Shown piece by piece: positions 4,879-6,834 of a stretch of DNA of 6,834 bases. Source of the stretch: an uncultured Ruminococcus sp. (GTDB lineage Bacteria > Bacillota > Clostridia > Oscillospirales > Acutalibacteraceae); assembly GCA_902773245.1 (NCBI GenBank), contig CACYDY010000359.1, positions 1-6,834 on the forward strand. The letters are read 5' to 3'. The notes under the pieces are model-generated. The model was not told the DNA's origin. It worked only from the letters and a program-made list of their open reading frames with translations, and ran no database searches. Position numbers and translations under genes: made by a program. Numbering within the stretch: the first letter of the stretch is position 1; each line of letters begins with the position of its first letter.

Positions 4879-6504
4879 TCACTCCTGTGTAATCTTTTCA
4901 ACCTGTGTAAAATCAAGGGCTTCTCCCGAAGTGTCGAATATTACACCGTTTACGTTTTGGTGTGACGCATAGTATCGGCTTTCATAATATAACGGATACA
5001 GATAGCCGTAATTTATCAGATAGCTTTCTGCGTCCATCAAAGCGTTAACAGAGTTTTCGCCGCTCTCCGAGATCGCTGTTTCAATAAAATCGTTGTAAGC
5101 CGGATAGTTGAGGTTAATGTAGTTGTTTGGAGAATCCGAAGTGAATTTTGACAAAAATTCCATTGGAGAGTCGACCGCCGTATTTAGCGGCGCAATCGCA
5201 ATTTCATAATCTCCGCTGTTGATACGCTCTTCAAGCTCCTTGCGGGAGAGAGGCTGTTTGTTGAAATAACAGCCGGAAAGATCATTCCAAACCTCTATTA
5301 TAGAATTAACAATATTCGAAGAAGTATCATCATCAAGATAAAGAATTGTGTAGCTTGATTTGACTTCGATATTTTTTTCTTTTAATTCGCTGATGCCTTT
5401 GCTGTACATAGCGGCATAGTTGTTGGTTTTATCAAGCTCGAAGGTTCCTGCGGTATCACGGTAATTTCTGCCTGCAAAAAGAACGCCGTCCGCTATGAGC
5501 TGAGAAGTTTTGACGTAGCTTTCGGGAACGTCTTTGAGCAGATAGTTTCTGTTTAGAGAACTGAACAGCGATACTCTCAGCTTTGCGTTTTTGAAAGCCG
5601 TGATGTCGGTGTTGTAACAGATCCCCCAGAGAGTGTTTGTATTTGTAGTGATGTTAAGCCCTTTTTCACTGGCTTCGTCCAGTTGATCTCCGTAAATTTC
5701 ACAGACGTCCGTATCTCCGTTCAGAAGAGCCGTTATAGGGTCGTCGGAGTGAGAAATAAAGTTGAAATTCACTCCGAGAGGCACCGACGGATTGGCTGCA
5801 TTGTAATTTTCACTTCGTCTGATGTATATATATTTTTCATGATCCCAGCCATAGTTGTCACGAATTTTAAAAGGTCCGTTTGTAATAATAAGCTCCTGGG
5901 ACTTTCCGTATTTACCCTTTGTTGAGTTAAAAAACTCCTCATTGCAGGGCATTGCAACCGGTTCTGTCAGTATTTGCAGCAGAGCGTTTGATTCATATTC
6001 AAGCTCAATTTGAAGAGTGGTATCGTCAAGAGCTTTGATGCCCAGACTGTCTTTGTCTGATTCGCCGTTGTAATATGATGAAGCGTTTTTGATAAGAAAC
6101 AGATCCGTTGCATCTTCGCTGCCGGTAGATTTCGTCAGGGCACGGGTAATTCCGAAAACAAAATCATCTGCCGTTACAGGAGTGGAATTACTCCATTTGG
6201 TGTTGTCGTAAAGATGAAAAACATAAGTCATTGAGTCATCGGAAATATCCCAATCCTTTGCGATTCCGTTTTTGATGCTTCCGTCGGAATCCGTTCTCAC
6301 CAGACCTTCAAAAATATTGGTAATAAGCATATATGATGAGTAGTCATCTGCAATTTGAGGATCAAGCGTTAAAGGGTCGGTATCGAGATCAAAAGAAATT
6401 ATCTGTTCTTCCGGATGCGGCTGCTCCTCACGGCATGAAGCTGCCGAAAACATGAGTGAGATCGCTAAAAAAAATATCAAAACTTTTTTCGTAGTATTTT
6501 TCAT
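4879..6504 (-). CDS. ABC transporter substrate-binding lipoprotein, oligopeptide (OppA/SBP_bac_5) type
   Basis: The gene encodes a 541-residue extracellular lipoprotein of solute-binding family 5, which captures oligopeptides, dipeptides or sometimes nickel or other ligands for an ABC importer. The signal peptide has a basic start (MKNTTKK), a hydrophobic core (8-20) and a lipobox 'SAASC' with Cys24 as the lipidation site. Family landmarks follow: 'DPLTLDPQ' (43-50), 'NIFEGLVR' (63-70), 'GIAKDW' (80-85), 'VFHLYDNTKWSNSTPVTADD' (95-114) and, near the C-terminus, 'YPLYYESRYY' preceding 'NVNGV'. The length is usual for OppA-like proteins. The ATG has an AAGGTG site at 6511-6516 with 8 nt between it and the start. 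It heads the operon, 4 nt before the cyclase gene. No permease or ATPase gene is in the window on the downstream side, so it is an orphan binding protein relying on a transporter elsewhere, or its partners lie past 6834. Family is firm, ligand unknown. Confidence 0.94.
   Translation of the reverse strand: MKNTTKKVLIFFLAISLMFSAASCREEQPHPEEQIISFDLDTDPLTLDPQIADDYSSYMLITNIFEGLVRTDSDGSIKNGIAKDWDISDDSMTYVFHLYDNTKWSNSTPVTADDFVFGITRALTKSTGSEDATDLFLIKNASSYYNGESDKDSLGIKALDDTTLQIELEYESNALLQILTEPVAMPCNEEFFNSTKGKYGKSQELIITNGPFKIRDNYGWDHEKYIYIRRSENYNAANPSVPLGVNFNFISHSDDPITALLNGDTDVCEIYGDQLDEASEKGLNITTNTNTLWGICYNTDITAFKNAKLRVSLFSSLNRNYLLKDVPESYVKTSQLIADGVLFAGRNYRDTAGTFELDKTNNYAAMYSKGISELKEKNIEVKSSYTILYLDDDTSSNIVNSIIEVWNDLSGCYFNKQPLSRKELEERINSGDYEIAIAPLNTAVDSPMEFLSKFTSDSPNNYINLNYPAYNDFIETAISESGENSVNALMDAESYLINYGYLYPLYYESRYYASHQNVNGVIFDTSGEALDFTQVEKITQE
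4881..4886 (-). promoter_or_regulatory. Ribosome site that fixes the cyclase GTG start
   Basis: On the minus strand CAGGAGTGA combines the AGGAGT ribosome site of the cyclase with the TGA stop of the solute-binding protein (4879-4881). The spacing to the GTG at 4874-4872 is 6 nt. The overlap implies that ribosomes finishing the binding protein are placed to start the cyclase. Confidence 0.8.
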
Positions 6505-6540
6505 TTATCGCACCTTGCTGATATAATTGTTATTGATAAT

Positions 6541-6546
6541 ATTATA
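6541..6546 (-). promoter_or_regulatory. Isolated -10-like TATAAT close to the binding-protein gene
   Basis: The minus strand has a perfect TATAAT here, which would give a leader of about 30 nt, but no acceptable -35 lies 16-18 bp upstream and there is no TG extension. In such AT-rich DNA this may be chance. Confidence 0.25.
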
Positions 6547-6638
6547 ATGACCGGATTTTGGTGAAGTTATAGCCTTGATATAAAAAACATAGATTATTTT
6601 ATTAAAAAACAAGTTAGTAAAAAAAAATCGGCTATTAC

Positions 6639-6667
6639 ACTCTACCATAAACTGGCAAAAGTTTCAA
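6639..6667 (-). promoter_or_regulatory. Promoter candidate P2 of the transport operon
   Basis: TTGAAA (6662-6667, five of six matches) is followed by a 17-bp spacer and TAGAGT (6639-6644, four of six), with the extended element TGG directly before the -10. The start would be near 6632 and the leader about 128 nt long. Confidence 0.6.
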
Positions 6668-6685
6668 CAAAAAAATTACATTCAT

Positions 6686-6714
6686 ATTATAACAGAGTTT
6701 ATTTGATAAAACAA
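6686..6714 (-). promoter_or_regulatory. Promoter candidate P1 of the transport operon
   Basis: TTGTTT (6709-6714) is followed by a 17-bp spacer and a perfect TATAAT (6686-6691), with TGT forming an extended -10. The same hexamer pair and spacing occur at the ireB promoter. The start would be near 6679, so a P1 transcript would run through the whole of P2. Confidence 0.6.
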
Positions 6715-6834
6715 CTTAATTTATTTCCAAACTTTCAAACGATATACTATGAATTTAGTAAAAAATTATACAAATGACAGCGTACGCAAAAAGAAGTACC
6801 AAAATTATCCTTTTTGTAAGCAATTTGAACTTAA

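Larger units (their letters stand above)
6505..6834. other. AT-rich leader region of the transport operon
   Basis: This 330-bp stretch has no supportable gene. In transcription order it holds an 8-bp palindrome GCGTACGC (6780-6787), promoter candidate P1 (6686-6714), promoter candidate P2 (6639-6667), a T9 run on the minus strand (6619-6627), an isolated TATAAT (6541-6546) and the ribosome site AAGGTG (6511-6516). A 6-bp inverted repeat (ATAGCC 6569-6574 with GGCTAT 6630-6635) could pair the extreme 5' end of a P2 transcript with its middle. I do not recognise a riboswitch class. The end of the neighbouring gene lies beyond 6834. Confidence 0.55.

Noticed and set aside
4875..4916. ATG at 4916 as the cyclase start, adding 14 residues
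   Set aside because: It would overlap the binding-protein gene by 38 bases, has no matching ribosome site, and the extra residues (MILHRLKRLHRSDF) precede the family's normal start. The GTG at 4874 has AGGAGT 6 nt upstream.
1..6834. CRISPR array, tRNA/rRNA, intact insertion sequence or defence system
   Set aside because: No regularly spaced repeats, cloverleaf sequences, transposase frames or defence-type domains are visible; every long frame is explained by core-metabolism or transport families.

Overview
The window looks like core chromosome from a low-GC Gram-positive anaerobe, most likely a gut-type clostridium (Ruminococcaceae/Oscillospiraceae-like). The grounds are AT-rich intergenic DNA, strong AGGAGG-type ribosome sites, an IreB-family gene, a DUF208-type QueH and a lipobox-bearing solute-binding protein. 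The taxon is inferred from gene style, not from a marker gene. All seven supported genes lie on the minus strand, so transcription runs from high to low coordinates. I see no rRNA, tRNA, CRISPR array, phage gene or intact insertion sequence.

Layout in the direction of transcription: (1) 6834-6505 is an AT-rich leader with two good sigma-A-type promoter candidates and a third -10-only match. (2) 6504-2949 is a probable operon. It encodes an oligopeptide-type ABC solute-binding lipoprotein, a cyclase-family (kynurenine-formamidase-like) metal hydrolase starting 4 nt after it, a phosphoglycolate-phosphatase-like HAD hydrolase 64 nt further on with a possible internal promoter, and QueH (epoxyqueuosine reductase) whose ATG overlaps the HAD stop as TAATG. 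(3) 2948-2617 is a non-coding spacer with two hairpins and a strong extended -10 promoter. (4) 2616-856 is a Na+/phosphate cotransporter with a C-terminal PhoU-like domain, closed by a hairpin terminator at 829-849. (5) 644-85 is a two-gene unit from its own promoter: ireB and a 100-residue protein of unknown function. (6) 84-1 is non-coding and contains a short dyad.

Functionally the region mixes nutrient uptake (peptide-type binding protein, phosphate transporter), small-molecule hydrolysis (cyclase, HAD phosphatase), tRNA queuosine modification (QueH) and cell-wall/kinase-linked regulation (IreB). No single pathway ties them together. The points most worth attention are the solute-binding protein coupled to a cyclase with no permease genes between them, the small unknown protein next to ireB, the 12-bp perfect hairpin at 2807-2834, and the multi-promoter leader of the transport operon. 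Two starts were moved: the cyclase to a GTG at 4874 with a clear ribosome site, and QueH to the ATG at 3572. I found no convincing new defence or mobile system.
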